From Gigantopelta aegis (taxonomy: Eukaryota > Mollusca > Gastropoda > Neomphalida > Peltospiridae), in assembly GCF_016097555.1 (NCBI RefSeq), contig NC_054706.1, positions 45,425,728 to 45,489,727 of the forward strand: a stretch of DNA of 64,000 bases, written 5' to 3'. Shown here piece after piece: positions 22,674 to 34,959 of the stretch. Position 1 is the first letter of the stretch. Each line of letters opens with the position of its first letter. A program made the position numbers and the translations under genes. The notes beneath the pieces are model-generated. The model searched no databases. It was not told where the DNA came from and was given only the letters and a program-made list of their open reading frames with translations.

Positions 22674-22860
22674 TTCACCTGAAAGTGAATACCAATTGCA
22701 ATTTGTTATTTTAACTCCAATCTTTCTCTTTACTCTCCCTTTAATTAGCTTTCTATTTCTACCTAGTCTATGATGGTAATCACGGCTCGGGTCTAACATT
22801 CACAAGATACATATATTCATACAAAAATCAATGTTAGTTTTTAGGATATTCGCTACCGAC

Positions 22861-23240
22861 CCACCTTCGGCCACTTTCATTAGAGTGCATCGGGTCCGAG
22901 TTCAATAGTAGTTGCAGCTCTTATGAAGGGGCTTACAAGTGGGTGGTTTTGAGTAATCCCTATAAATAATTTATTAGCACTATAGTGGGTCTTATCTTTA
23001 CCTGTTCACCTTTGGCCTCTAGGTTGGAAAGCATCGAGTAGAGTTCGAATTGGTTGCAGTTCCTTCTTAGGGGCGTACTAGTGAAAGGTTATGAGTGCCT
23101 GTTGTTGCACTAAATGAGCACTACTTAGGTTTGGAAATCTCTACCTACCCACCTTTGACCGTAAGTTAGAAAGCATCGAGTTGAGTTCGAATTGGTCGCA
23201 GTTCTTTCTTAGCGGTGTACAAGTGGGTGGTTTTGAAAAT
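22861..23240 (+). repeat. ~145-bp degenerate tandem repeat, 3 copies
   Basis: Units start near 22861, 23007 and 23150 with CCACCTTTGRCC and continue with AAAGCATCGAGT, GTTCGAATTGGT, GCAGTTCTTTCTTAG and TACAAGTGGGTGG. The repeat lies between the SGNH frame and the TIR element at 23256 and may be the 3' region of the SGNH-bearing element. Confidence 0.65.
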
Positions 23241-23255
23241 ATTAATAGCACTGTT

Positions 23256-23703
23256 GGTAGTACTATACCAAATAACTTCCGGCTGGGTCAAAGTTCGAGG
23301 TGCACCGAACTTTTGATAGAGAAGTAACACCACAAGTCCTGTGATTGGTTATAAATGTGAGTGTGTTGGTTGTAAAAAATAATAGTTTCATCTGGGTAAA
23401 ATAAATGTGCGATTTTATTTCATCTAGTACCAATGTGTCAAGTAGCCTTGTGCTTAAACATGTATGGGGTACCTGTAAAAAAAAGTACTCAAATTTTGTG
23501 CGAAACTTGGGTAGTCATAGACGCTACCCGTTATCTCAGAAACGAGCAGCTTGACCCCCATTTTTTTCTGATTCACTTTAAGTGTAAGGGGTGGTAGTAT
23601 TTATATCCGTGGCGTTTATGTCGGTTGATACGTTGCAGGTAGGAGTTTTAGCCGCATATGTTACTATTGTCGTCTATGGGATTTGATTTGGTAGTATACA
23701 CCC
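23256..23703 (+). mobile_element. TIR element family 1, copy 1
   Basis: 448 bp beginning GGTAGTACTATACCAAATAA and ending GATTTGGTAGTATACACCC, an imperfect inverted pair. The flank TGTT occurs on both sides. It shares its full length with 44334-44760 and 52481-52911. No open frame, so non-autonomous. It ends next to the 3' end of the LINE at 23707. Confidence 0.75.
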
Positions 23704-23706
23704 TGT

Positions 23707-26700
23707 TAGGTATTATAGTTTTGGTTTGGTAGCTTGAACATATTGGTAGACTGCCTTAAAGGCTTTATGTTTATGTAATTTATCTGGGTTGAGTATCATG
23801 TTAGGCGTAATTGTTATATTTTGGTTGGCTTCGAATATTGAGTCTAACATTATTTTCCTTTGATTGGTGTGCAGTGTGCAATCCAGGCGATAATGTTTCA
23901 TATCTTCCCGGGAACCGCATACACAATCAGGATTTCTATTTGTGACGGTACATGCTCTTAATTTTTGTTTTCGCCTGTGACGATATTAATTGTGTTAGAG
24001 GGCCGTGTGCAGTCCAATAAGCACTTAAGCCCAGGTGGACACTTGGTTACGTAATAGCTCCGCGCGACCGTACCTTCTAATACACATCCAGCCAAGTGCG
24101 GAGGCCATGTGGCGAGTAGTTACGTAATACCTCTGCGAGTGCGGTTTCGACGACCGTGATTTGGCAACCAAGGCGTCAGTAAGTCTGGCGATCAAAGAGA
24201 AAAATGCGTCTCTGGGAGTTGGGGATATATCACTTGATAGGGGGAGGACCGCCTTGTACCCCCAGGCACTGGGATTTTTGAATAAATAGCGAGGGTTTAG
24301 AGATATCTGGGAGAAGCAAAAAGGACGGCTCCCAGGGAACGTTAGTCCGTTTGGACTTTGGGTAAATATATTATTTCTGCTCTGTTGTATAACCTTGATG
24401 TGATTGATGTGACTTTAAATATTTTAATACTGTATTATACCAATATTCTTTAGACAGTGTCTTCGGTCATCTGACGAAGTAAATCGTAGTCTTACTGTTC
24501 TATATTTATACGAGTATTTGGTAATATAAAGCTTAGCCAGTCATCCTAGAAGACCTAGGTAAACTGTAGGTTATTGTCTTTATTGTGATAGGTACCAGTA
24601 TTAATTCTGTGTTACAAGGTTACGGAACGAGTAGTAAGGGTTAATTAAAAATTAACCAGTTAGGAATAGTGTTGTAATTCCTTTATTAATTAAGTTCCCC
24701 TGGAAGCGGTTCTCCATTATCACACGTGTGTGTGTTAGCGTTTCTCAATTATCACACGTGTGGGTGTTGTGTCACGGTGAAGTGATTAGAATATTGTGTA
24801 AACTAGACACCTAGAGATTAACTAATTAAGTGATCAGTTCTGGGTTGTTATTATTGTTGTTATTAAATTACTACTGCGGCAGTACATTTGTCAGCGTAGG
24901 TTAATACAGATTCCAAAGTGTATTGTGTTTTTGTTGTGTTTTCAAGTGAACTAAACGTGCTATAATCATATATACTTTATATAAGATCGTATCTCTGATC
25001 ATACCTAGACGAGCCATACTCGGGTAAATACCGCCCGTTACAGAGAGATCTAATAGATATACAGTTAGGAAAGATATTTGGATAATCGTGTTTTATTCAG
25101 TTACGGGTATTATAGAATCCCCGTGACACTATTTTTAGAGAAAGAGCAGCTATTAAGTTGAATTAATCTGCCTAGTCGGATTTTAGTAATTATTTTATCT
25201 ATGTAGGTATTAGAGTGTTTAGGCCTGATGGAATTAACTACTGGTTTTATATTGTAGTGCCAAACGGATTTGGTTTGGTCCCAGCATGACTGCCAAAGAT
25301 TAATGTAATGTTTCCTTGCTTTTGACATAAGTTCTGAAATTCCAAGTGGTATATGCTTGATATCAGTTCTGAATGAAAGTGCTGTTTTGGCTCCGTAGTC
25401 TGCTACTTCATTGCCGATGATACCTACATGGGCTGGGACCCATTCTAGTGTTACTTCTAAGTGTCATTGGTTAGTTATTTTAAGTTTATCATAGATTGCT
25501 GCCAGGATGTCTGGTCTAGTAGATTTATTATTTTGTAGAGATTGAATTGAGCTGAGACTGTCTGAGAAGATAACACTTTTAGAGTATTTTTGAAATATAA
25601 TCCAGCTGATGGCTTCATAAATGGCTGTCAGTTCTGCTGTGTATACTGATAGGTTATCTGACAGCCGGGAATATCTGACAATTTTAGCGGTTTTAGATAC
25701 TTTTTCTTCTGCTACAGCGAAGCCAACCCTACCATTATCTGGGTTTTTTTAGCCATCCGTATAGATATGGACATGCTCCGGATAATTTTCGTTAGCTGCG
25801 GCTTCGAATAAGATTTTTTTTTTAAAGGTGGGAACGGCGTGGCATCGGTTGCCTTTTTAATTAAATATGGTGTATGGCAGTCTATAGGTTGGTTAATGTG
25901 GTACATTGCCAACAGTGTATTATCTATGCCAGTTTCTATTTCTATTTTATTGGCCGTAGTGGCGAATGAATCATTTAAATTTTTATTGCCTTTGCTTATC
26001 ATTCCTGGTTTAGTTGTTACTGGGGTAAGTTCTTGAACTGGGTGATCTAATATAAGTGAGTGGATTTTAAGATGATATTTAAGATGTTGTAATTTCCTTC
26101 TGTATTCCAGCGGCATGATGTTAAATTCTACTTCTAGACTCTGGCCGCTGGTATTGGAAGGGACTTTAGCTATTATTCTTAACACTTTATTTTGAATGAT
26201 ATCTAATTTTTGAAGTAACTTTGGTGAGGCACAACTGTATGCCTGAGCTCCGTAGTCTATCCTTGACAGTATGCATACTTTATAGACCATGCGCATTGCT
26301 TCAGTTTGTGTCCCCCAGCTAGTACCTGAGATGGCTCTTAGAAGATTAAGAGTATTTTTTGAGCTATTGATATGTTCTTTAAACTTGAGTTTGGAGTCAA
26401 AGGTGACTCCTAGAAATTTAAATACTTTAACTCTCGGAATTACTTTATTATTTGAGGTTAATTGATAGTTTTCTAGTTGGGTGGTAACTTTATTGAAAAG
26501 CATACAGACTGTTTTAGTTTCTGATAGTTTAATACCTCAGTCCAAGGCCCATTTATTTATTTTGTCCATCTCTTGCTGCATTTGGTTAAACAGTGCCGGG
26601 ATTGACCTGATAGCGCAGTCATCAGCAAAGAGAGCCGTGTTAAGTGGTTTAAGTGATTTAGTTTTACTTTTGGCATTAAGTGCGTTAACTAATGAAATAC
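23707..26700 (-). mobile_element. LINE, 3' portion (RT palm, RNase H, zinc knuckle)
   Basis: Reading right to left: the RT palm motif FADDCA (about 26617-26631), the thumb region (26503-25712), an RNase H domain with YTDG, AELTAIYEA, SDSLSS and GNEVAD (25748-25390), then CVCGSREDMKHYRLDC, the Cys/His knuckle that closes such ORFs (23930-23713). This order is that of I/Jockey-type LINEs with RNase H. The frame has stops (for example after FADD at about 26536, and in YTDG-stop), and a 1.16-kb LTR-like insertion splits RNase H from the knuckle. The 5' portion lies inverted at 26690-27905. Confidence 0.85.
23974..25129 (+). mobile_element. LTR-like insertion (probable solo LTR) in the LINE
   Basis: A 1.16-kb non-coding block interrupts the LINE frame between its RNase H end (SCSFSKN) and its knuckle (KLRACTVTN). 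It begins TGTGACGATATT and ends ATCCCCGTGACA, matching TG…CA LTR borders with a small inverted terminus. An AATAAATAG TATA-like motif lies near 24281. No clear 5-bp target duplication is seen, and its orientation is uncertain. The same 3' terminus motif, ATAGGATCCCCGTGACA, occurs near 3200. Confidence 0.55.
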
Positions 26701-27905
26701 TTCAAATCGCCGAAAAAAACATACCTAAAACTAAACAAAGTACTAAAAATAGACAAGTGAAATGGTGGACGGAAGAAATCAAAACTAAATGCAGTTATCG
26801 CAATAGAATGCGTAAAATATTTTTAAAAAACAGGAAAACCAGAATATCACACTAAATATAAGATAGCAAAAAATTAAGTAAGTTAATAACCAATGCTAAA
26901 CAAGCCAGCTGGCAAACTTTCTGTAGCGAGATTAATAATAGAACATCTATTAGAGAAATGTGGGGTAAAGTTAAAGCCATACAAGGACACCGAGCGACCA
27001 CCACAGTCCTTCAAAAAAATAAAAATGCTACCACTAATAAACAAAAGGTCAATCTTCTTAGTAAACCTTTCGGTATAAATAGCAGCAATAAAAATTTCCC
27101 TAAACAATTTCTAGATAAACTGACAAAAAATAGTACCTTACCAACAAATAATACGCCTACAACTAATCACGATACTAATGACAACCTAGAATTTAAAAAA
27201 CTTTTAATGCTTAGAGAACTAAAAACAGGCCTTAAAGCCAAAAAAAGTACCGCCACAGGGCTGGACCAAATTAGCTATACTCTACTCAAGCACATGCCTG
27301 ATGTTGCCCTACGGGTGGTGTTATCGCTTTTTAACAGAATCTGGAGGGAGGGTCAAATGCCCACTGCATGGAAACGTGCAGAGTGCTTTAGCCTCCCTAA
27401 AGCGGGTAAAGATCACTCTCTCCCGGGGAGTTATCGACCGATAACACTAAAATCACACATGTGTAAAACCTTAGAAACAATAATTAATAAAAGACTCAAT
27501 AATTATCTGTTAAAAATAAACTTATCACTAATGTGCAGAGTGGATTCAGATCCCAACACTCTACAATAGATCAGATAGTAAGATTACAAAATAGTATTAA
27601 TAATGCCTTCCGCAAATCAGATAAAGTACTAGCAATATTTATAGATATAGAAAAAGCATTCGATATGGTACGGCGGGAAGGCCTACTCAAAAAACTAGAA
27701 ACCAAAGGTATAAAAGGAAACATGTTTAATTTTATTAATAACTTTATTCACAATAGATCTATTTCAGTCCGGGTAAATGGCCACTTCTCTGATAAAACTA
27801 AAATCTTCAATGGTATCCCGCAAGGTTCGGTCATCTCACCAACCTTATTTAATATTTTTATAAATGATATAACCAACGCACTTAATGCCAGTAGGATAGG
27901 ATAGG
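26690..27905 (+). mobile_element. LINE, inverted 5' portion (RT fingers/palm)
   Basis: On the plus strand: VKWWTEEIK of the endonuclease-RT linker, GYRPITL-type motif as SYRPITL (about 27434), FIDIEKAFD (27640) and GIPQGSVISPTLFNIFIND (27812), then it stops in ALNA. The minus-strand piece resumes at NALNAK. AACGCACTTAATGCCA is present at both breakpoints. Together they form one broken LINE whose 5' segment was inverted during insertion. Two frameshifts (about 26855 and 27530) disable it. Confidence 0.85.
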
Positions 27906-28896
27906 AACTCCATACAACACGGGTGGGCCAAGGATATTCTGTAGTGGGTTATACATTTAGGACCCTACTATTTATGTCGCCAGGAACGGTGATGCCAATT
28001 GCTCAAATACAGGGCATTATCCTGTGTCAGACCGATATCAAAAAGAATATAACGGCGACATCTAATCCGTTGTTAATTGATGAACAAAAAAGGTATCATT
28101 CAGACCGCTACACGTAATAGGCTAAGCAGAGTCATTGCATGTGCGGTTACCATTAAAGTAAATTGTTTTCCTGATTGCCGATAACCACATGTCAGCGAAG
28201 AGTTAAATTAGAAAACAATAGGTAAATAAAACAAAAACTGAAATTCAAAGCGTGACTGGGGTTTACTTGATTGAGATTAACCTGTCGTCGCAAGTTCTTA
28301 GCCTAAAACATATGTGCGAGATTAACCACCACGTGACATGTCCTTCAGTTCTTGACGCATATGCAAAAACCTTTGCTACATAGCAGCCTATGGTGCTCAT
28401 TTGAAGCGAAGAAATACTAATAAAAAGGTAGTAATTTGGATAACAGGTCTGTTTATAACCATAATGACATTATAGGCAAACTTTAGAATCGAATGCTTAT
28501 TCTCACCAAAACATGACTTAGGCTAGTACGCTACGTATGGGCAAGACGCTATATCCCCACAACGACTCGTCGCGACGGGATAATTTTTTTTTTTTTTTTT
28601 TTTTAAATGTTAATAATATAATTATAAGGGTTGTTTGTTAGCGATAGAAATAAGCAGATATTTTCACCGTATAAGTACATGTAGAAAATTATCTACTTGT
28701 CTGCCAATACAAGTGGTTAGTTTTATTCAAGTGCAAGGACTATTTTTGACTGCTTAAAATAAATCTGCACTGAACATTTTCACGTGTCTACTGGACAACC
28801 ATTGAGGTACATTTGGCTTATCCGAGCAGATTTTCACTTGTCGAGACAAATGGACAAGTGCTTATTTCGAACACTGTTAGGCTATTTCTTTTACAT
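27906..28896. other. Unassigned AT-rich stretch
   Basis: No gene or repeat recognised apart from a T run at 28586-28604. Confidence 0.35.
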
Positions 28897-28899
28897 TCA

Positions 28900-29351
28900 G
28901 GTTGCATAGTACCAAAGAAGAGAGTACTGTGTCAAGGCTCGACGTGAACCGTCAAAATATTTACGGAGTAAAAGCAGCTGTGGGTGTGATTGGTAGTAAT
29001 ATGTGACATTGCTTATTTGTGCAAATACTATTATCCATTGACAATAAATAAATACACTTTTATTTGTTATACAGTTGTTATGCAGTATATACCAGAGGTT
29101 GAAACTAATGCGGGGTACCCCCAAAAATGGAACTGCAATTTTCAGCAAAAATGACGGTTGCTATTAAAAACATAAATTAAATCTCTTAGACTTAAATGAT
29201 ACGTGACCCCCCATTTTCTTGCAGCTAGATTAGATGTGAGGTGCCAACACTTTCTATTGCTGTACTTCCTGGGTGTGTTGAAACGCTGCTTATATCAGTT
29301 TTATTAGTAAATGTTAACATTATCGGCAATAGGAATTGATTTGGTCTAATG
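28900..29351 (+). repeat. ~452-bp element, copy 1
   Basis: Nearly identical to 30996-31450. It starts GGTTGCATAGTACC and ends GGTCTAATGGAACC, a short imperfect inverted pair, flanked by CA and TA. Non-coding; probably a MITE with a TA target. Confidence 0.65.
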
Positions 29352-30994
29352 GAACCTATAGCATATATTCACTATATTATCATTATTTTATATTGTGTGC
29401 CATTTACTGTTATTTGACAGTCATAATTGCTTAATTAGGTTACACTCAGGCACGGGAGTTCATAATGACCTTGACCTTGGCATTAATTTACTGTGCACTG
29501 CTGAGAATAGAGTTTGAAAAAAAGTCTGTGCTGACCAACTGGAGATTTTGGCCCATATTTTTTACTTAAAATATTTTAAAGCTTATTTATCCAAGGTGAT
29601 GGACATGTCATATAACACTAATCTTATTTAGGATAATAAGTGTAGGCAAGATGAAATAAGCTGTTAGTAATAATTCATTTATAGTTGAAAAATAATGTTA
29701 GCTGATATTAGGTTAAGCTTTTAGATCTCCATTAACAATGTGTATTTGAATGCAATTGGCTCTGGAATGACTATATTTAAATAATCTGATTTCTGCTGTT
29801 ATTTTAACATACTTTTTAGGTTGGTGAATTATATTTTAGGCAAATATGGGAGTTTTTACAATTGTTTTTGTGAGTTTGGCAAAAACATTAAAATCTACAG
29901 AAGTGGTTTCTGTGTAGCCATTTTGCATTCTCTTCTTTATTTGTACACAAATATAAGCTTGGTAATGATAGCTTTAGGTCAGTTCATTAAATCTTGTCCA
30001 TGTATTCAGTGAGTTTTCTATAGTAAAGGGTATTTGAAGTACAATGTATATACCAAGTACAAGAGCAATTTTGACACATTTGTTAATCTACCTAGGAGTG
30101 TGTTAGTATTATCTTCCACTATCGCCACACTTGTAAAGCTATATTTTCCAATATTACTATGTAAATGATGTGTTACATTACATATTGTAGTAATGCATAT
30201 GATATAAATATTATATTCAGATAAAACAGAAAATAATTAAAGAAAAATGACTTTCGCACTCTTTTGATGGATTGAATGGTTTTTTTTTATGACAAATAAA
30301 AAATAAAGATGTAAAACCCTAATGATAACTCTAGATATGATACATGTCTGTAAGCACCAATCACTGGAGATTATTAATAAAATATCAACAGATATATTGG
30401 TAGCTGTCAGTGGATTTAATAATGCATATATAAAAACCAACTAGGCTGATGGGTTTGAAAATACTGCATTCAGTGACTTGACATCCAAGCATAGTCCATA
30501 CCTTGGGTTTTTACCCCACCATGATGTGTACCACATTAATTTACTACTATTTGTGGATGCAGTGGTGTGTTCAATTCAGATACCACATGTAATATGCTTT
30601 TTTTCTAGTGAAGTTCTTATCATATGCCCATTAAAGTCTTTCAAAACACAGGGTCACTGCAATAAATGAGTTTTAAGGTAATTATTTATTGGAAATGAGA
30701 GACTCTGACTATGCATGTACACACTACATATACAACTAAGCATACACAACCAACCCATAGTATGTATCTTCAAGAGTAGTATTTTTATTTATTATTTGTT
30801 TTAAATATGATACATTGCATTTGTATACAACTTTGCATAACACTGATGCTTCCTGAGGTGTACATTAAATCAGGTTGCACTGTAGGAACAACACTTTCAA
30901 TTATGTTGTCACATCATATCAGAACACAGAAGATCCTGATAGTCATGAAAACACCCAGTTGGACACTTTTTGAAAAATATATTTTTTTGATATA
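29352..30994. other. AT-rich interval between paired repeats
   Basis: No open frame of note, no primer-binding or polypurine motif beside the repeats, and no recognised family in 1.6 kb. Confidence 0.4.
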
Positions 30995-30995
30995 G

Positions 30996-31450
30996 GTTGC
31001 ATAGTACCAAAGAAGAGAGTACTGTGTCAAGATTCCACGTGCACCGTCAAATATTTACGGAGTAAAAGCAGCTGTGGGTGTGATTGGTAGTAATATGTGA
31101 CATTGCTTATTTGTGCAAATACTATTATCCATTGACAATAAATAAATACACTTTTATTTGTTATACAGTTGTTATGCAGTATATACCAGAGGTTGAAACT
31201 AATGCGGGGTACCCCCAAAAATGGAACTGCAATTTTCAGCAAAAATGACGGTTGCTATTAAAAACATAAATTAAATCTCTTAGACTTAAATGATATGTGA
31301 CCCCCCATTTTCTTGCAGCTAGATTAGATGTGAGGTGCCACACTTTCTATTGCTGTACTTCCTGGGTGTGTTGAAACGCTGCTTATATCAGTTTTATTAG
31401 TAAACGTTAACATTATCGGCAATAGGAATTGATTTGGTCTAATGGAACCT
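30996..31450 (+). repeat. ~452-bp element, copy 2
   Basis: Direct repeat of 28900-29351 with only a few substitutions and single-base indels. It is flanked on both sides by TATA, supporting an independent insertion at a TA site. Confidence 0.65.
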
Positions 31451-31452
31451 AT

Positions 31453-32268
31453 ATCACTGCTCGTATTCGGATGTTTTTTACTAACCGGATGTTGGTAAAT
31501 CAACGTCGAGCTGCGTCAATTTAACAATTCGTGTGTCCGCCACGATCCTCATTCGTTTTCTATTTATTGGCAGTAATCTTGTGTTATTTATAAATAAACG
31601 TGATCGTTGTCTGCATGCTGCACAATCTGTATAGCCTATGTTACACAGAAGTCAATTTGTTCCGAAATCCAGTCCACGTCTGTCTGAACAGACGTGAAAA
31701 TATGAAAATAAAGGGACACAACTTTACCGAGACGACTCAAATAGCCAAATAGGCCTATACTATACATCAACGCGTCATCGTTTTGTTTCACGACTAAATG
31801 CTTAACACAGGGAACGCCTTTTTTATATTATAGAATTTACTATGTTATTTATTTCCGAAGAGATTATTTTCTAAATTGCACGCAAAAATACTTTTCTTCT
31901 TACGTCAAATCAAACTAAAATTATAAGTTACAAAGAACGGACTATATAGATGATGGCAGTTATACTTTTAGATTTATTTTTGTACTAGTTATATTCTGTT
32001 TTGTTATACTGATCTATTTAAAGTTGCGGTATGCATAGGCCCATTATATTTTCAGATGCGTTTGAAAGATGGCGGTCGAATCACCACATGTGCAGAGCGA
32101 ATTTTTTAAATTTTATTTTATTATTTTTAAAAATAACTTTTCCGAGGGAGCATGACCCAAACCCCTCGAAATTTCGTTCTGCACAGTGTAGACCCCAACC
32201 CCACCGCACCCTGCATAATTTCCAAATTAATAATGTGTGTACCCGATCGTATACTTTTCTTGAATGAG
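31453..32268. other. Unassigned stretch with a diverged repeat
   Basis: 31835-32000 is related to 21200-21440. No gene is seen. Confidence 0.35.
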
Positions 32269-32448
32269 GCATGGGCGTACGACCCGGGGGGGGGGGGGGG
32301 GGGGGGGGGCAGAGGGAGCAATGCCCCCCCCCCCCCCAATTCGGGCAAAACAGTGGGGGAAATTCGGGCAGTTTTTATCTGGGTAAAATTTCGGGCAAAT
32401 CAACCCCTCCAGCCCCCCTAAATCAAAGAGTCCCCATACGCCCATGGA
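32268..32448. mobile_element. Poly-G-tipped MITE (ATGGGCGTA type)
   Basis: The left end ATGGGCGTACGACC runs into about 20 G. The right end reads CCCCATACGCCCAT. An internal C run and repeated TCGGGCAAA motifs lie between them. Same termini type as the element at 63664. Confidence 0.5.
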
Positions 32449-32612
32449 ATTAGGAGCATATGTAAGCTGATCATTTTCCTTTAAAAACAACAAATTTACC
32501 TTGGACTGTGTACGATGACTCTCGTCTCACAAAATACTCCTCAATACTTGCACTCCAGCTACCACACGTAGCCTACTGTTGTTTGGATATGATGTGGGGG
32601 AATTTGCACTAA

Positions 32613-33400
32613 CCAGGGGCGGGACGTAGCCCAGTAGTAAAGCGCTCTCCTGATGCGCGGTCGGTCTAGGATCGATCCCTGTCGGTGGGCCCATTGGACT
32701 ATTTCTCGATCCAGCCAGTGTACCGCGACTACAATGTGATATCATGTCTCAATCTAATTACAATTAGCTCCACTACTGCATGTGGATCTAACAGCAGCCT
32801 GTTGGAGCTCATGCCCAGTTGACCTTTCATTCGACCAATCAAAACCTTACTTGCAAAATCATGCCAGTGATTTGAAAACATTCGGGATTATGCCGAGGGT
32901 ATACGAAACGATTCGGGTGAATTACGAAGTATGCCGGAAACTAATTGCTATGTAAAATATATATAAAATTCGTTTCAAGACGAAAAAAACCCGTGATGGT
33001 ATAGCGATAAAATCTGTTTATACTAGTATACAATCCAGAATGTATTACTACACTTTTCCCACTGTTTTTATTCAATGTTGAAATAGACCAACAAGTTCGC
33101 CTATTGCATAAATAGTCTCGGCCGATATTTTTAGAATTTGTATGCTCCCGAATAACGCTATAAAAGGCGAAGTGTAATTGGTCCATATTTAAATTGTTAT
33201 TTATAGATGAAATGTCACCTGGACATGGGAGTCCACGCAATGCTGTTAGATCTACTGGTAGACCCAGTAGAGCTAATTTTAATCAGATTGTATCATGTCT
33301 GTAGTATGGTGCATATAATAGCACCCTTGTTACTAATGGAAAAAACCCCAACTAATAGCAGGTTTTCGCTCCAAGACTATATGTCAAAATTACAAAATGT
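32613..33400 (+). mobile_element. SINE A split by a MULE-like MITE
   Basis: The head (GGGCGGGACGTAGCCCAGTA; box B region GGATCGATCCCTGTCGGTGG) runs to TATCATGTCT at 32749. After the insertion the same TATCATGTCT resumes at 33291, followed by body and type A tail pieces (TTGTTACTAATGG, GACTATATGTCAAAATTAC). Confidence 0.75.
32750..33290. mobile_element. MULE-like MITE, copy A
   Basis: 541 bp with termini CAATCTAATTACAATTAGCT and GAGCTAATTTTAATCAGATT-G (imperfect TIR of about 45 bp), flanked by perfect TATCATGTCT direct repeats. Target duplications of 9-10 bp with long TIRs are the Mutator-like hallmark. No transposase remains. Confidence 0.75.
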
Positions 33401-34205
33401 GGACAGATTAAGCTACGGTGCCGAAAAGAGCGGCTAAGCTAATCCTTGAAAAAACCCACATGTTACTCCTTCAACAGATCTCTTTAACGAATTACAATGG
33501 ATGCCTTTTGATTATATGTGCACATACCATATACTATTTTATGATAGAGGCACACTAGTATAATACGTGTATATATAAGACATTGAACAATCTGATACCT
33601 GCCTGTGTGTAAGTGATTGTATATACCATCATCAGGCTTGAATAAATATATCAGAAATTCAGTCTTGTACTATCCATCAGGCCCAACACTTAAATGTATA
33701 AACACTTGAGATATTCACATCTTCCGGTGTTGAAACATGGAATGCATCTCAGATTCTATTTAAAAGTGTATCAATACCTTCATTTAAAATATTATATAAG
33801 AAAAATCCATACCAATACTGCATGACTTTTTATTACGGGATTATACGTTTGTAAATGTTTAAACAACATCAACAAATTTGGCGTAAAAAACAATTTCTAG
33901 TTAGGGTTCAAACACATAATCCCCTGTACTGGATATAAAATTGGGACCTCGTCTCGGGATATTTCTTAAATAATGAATTAAAAAACAACATTTTACTAAA
34001 ATATTTTACTCGGTAGTCTGTAATTTTACGCGCAATTTCTTTACGACTATATCGAGTAGTGATAGCATTTTAATATGTGAAGTTTTGCACGTAAACATAA
34101 ATCTATGACCAAACCACAAAACGTATCACTATTAACGGTACAGCTAATACAGTTTAAAGTAAGCCTATACATATTTTATTTTATTTCGTCCTTACAATTA
34201 ATGCT
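33401..34205. other. Unassigned AT-rich stretch
   Basis: No gene or repeat family is recognised in this interval. Confidence 0.4.
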
Positions 34206-34209
34206 CCAC

Positions 34210-34362
34210 CAGGCAGTGGCGTAGCGTGGGTAGCCAGCGCCCGGGGCAAGGCAAGTATTGCGCCCCTAACCAGTGGACCGTTAGCACTGCCCAAGTCCCT
34301 TCCATCAGTCCAGAAGTTTGCGCCCAGGGCAACCGCCACGCTACACCACTTCCGGAAATGTC
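34210..34362. mobile_element. MITE with AGTGGCGTAGCG termini
   Basis: GGCAGTGGCGTAGCGTGG at the left and CCACGCTACACCACTTC at the right are inverted. GCGCCCGGGGCAA and TTGCGCCCAGGGCAA blocks also face each other. GC-rich relative to its surroundings; non-coding. Confidence 0.5.
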
Positions 34363-34791
34363 CGCAAGTTTTTGGTGATGAACAGACAGACCATTTATTA
34401 ACGTCTCTCCATATGTACACACATATATATACAAAATAAAACAAACATAAAAATACTTCAGCCAATGTCATTATGATAGACGGTATAGTTAACTAATACA
34501 AGTATATACAGTTAAAACAATAATGATAACAGTATTGTGTGTATAAAAAGTCACTATGACGTTGATGTGCTCAACATTTGGTGTAGACCTTCTCGTTTCG
34601 CAGGCGTGATTTTTAGGTTTTAGAAAGAAAAAAACAACGCATGGAAGACAAAGTCACGAAGACATAGTTATATGCATGTTTATTTACTAAAGATGTGTGG
34701 ATGATAACAAGACATTTCGTTTTAAAATACGAAAAATAAAAAGCTTAAATGAAAACTGATATCCCAAACCCCCTCCCTCTAGACAACAATA

Positions 34792-34795
<4 letters not shown>

Positions 34796-34838
<43 letters not shown>

Positions 34839-34850
34839 ATACGCGCGCAC

Positions 34851-34900
<50 letters not shown>
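34796..34900. repeat. (CA)n and (GA)n microsatellites
   Basis: A CA tract (34796-34831) is followed 24 bp later by a GA tract (34855-34892). The frames across them are artefacts. Confidence 0.9.
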
Positions 34901-34905
<5 letters not shown>

Positions 34906-34959
34906 TATTATCAAAATGGAAAACAGGTTTTCATATGATTCTCGTTTAATGGAAGACAC

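Noticed and set aside
28900..31450. LTR retrotransposon with 452-bp LTRs
   Set aside because: Ends are not TG…CA, no primer-binding site or polypurine tract is seen beside the repeats, and the interior has no gag/pol.
34181..34471. Minus-strand frames of about 80-96 codons
   Set aside because: They cover the AGTGGCGTAGCG-ended MITE and its flanks; composition reflects the inverted repeats.
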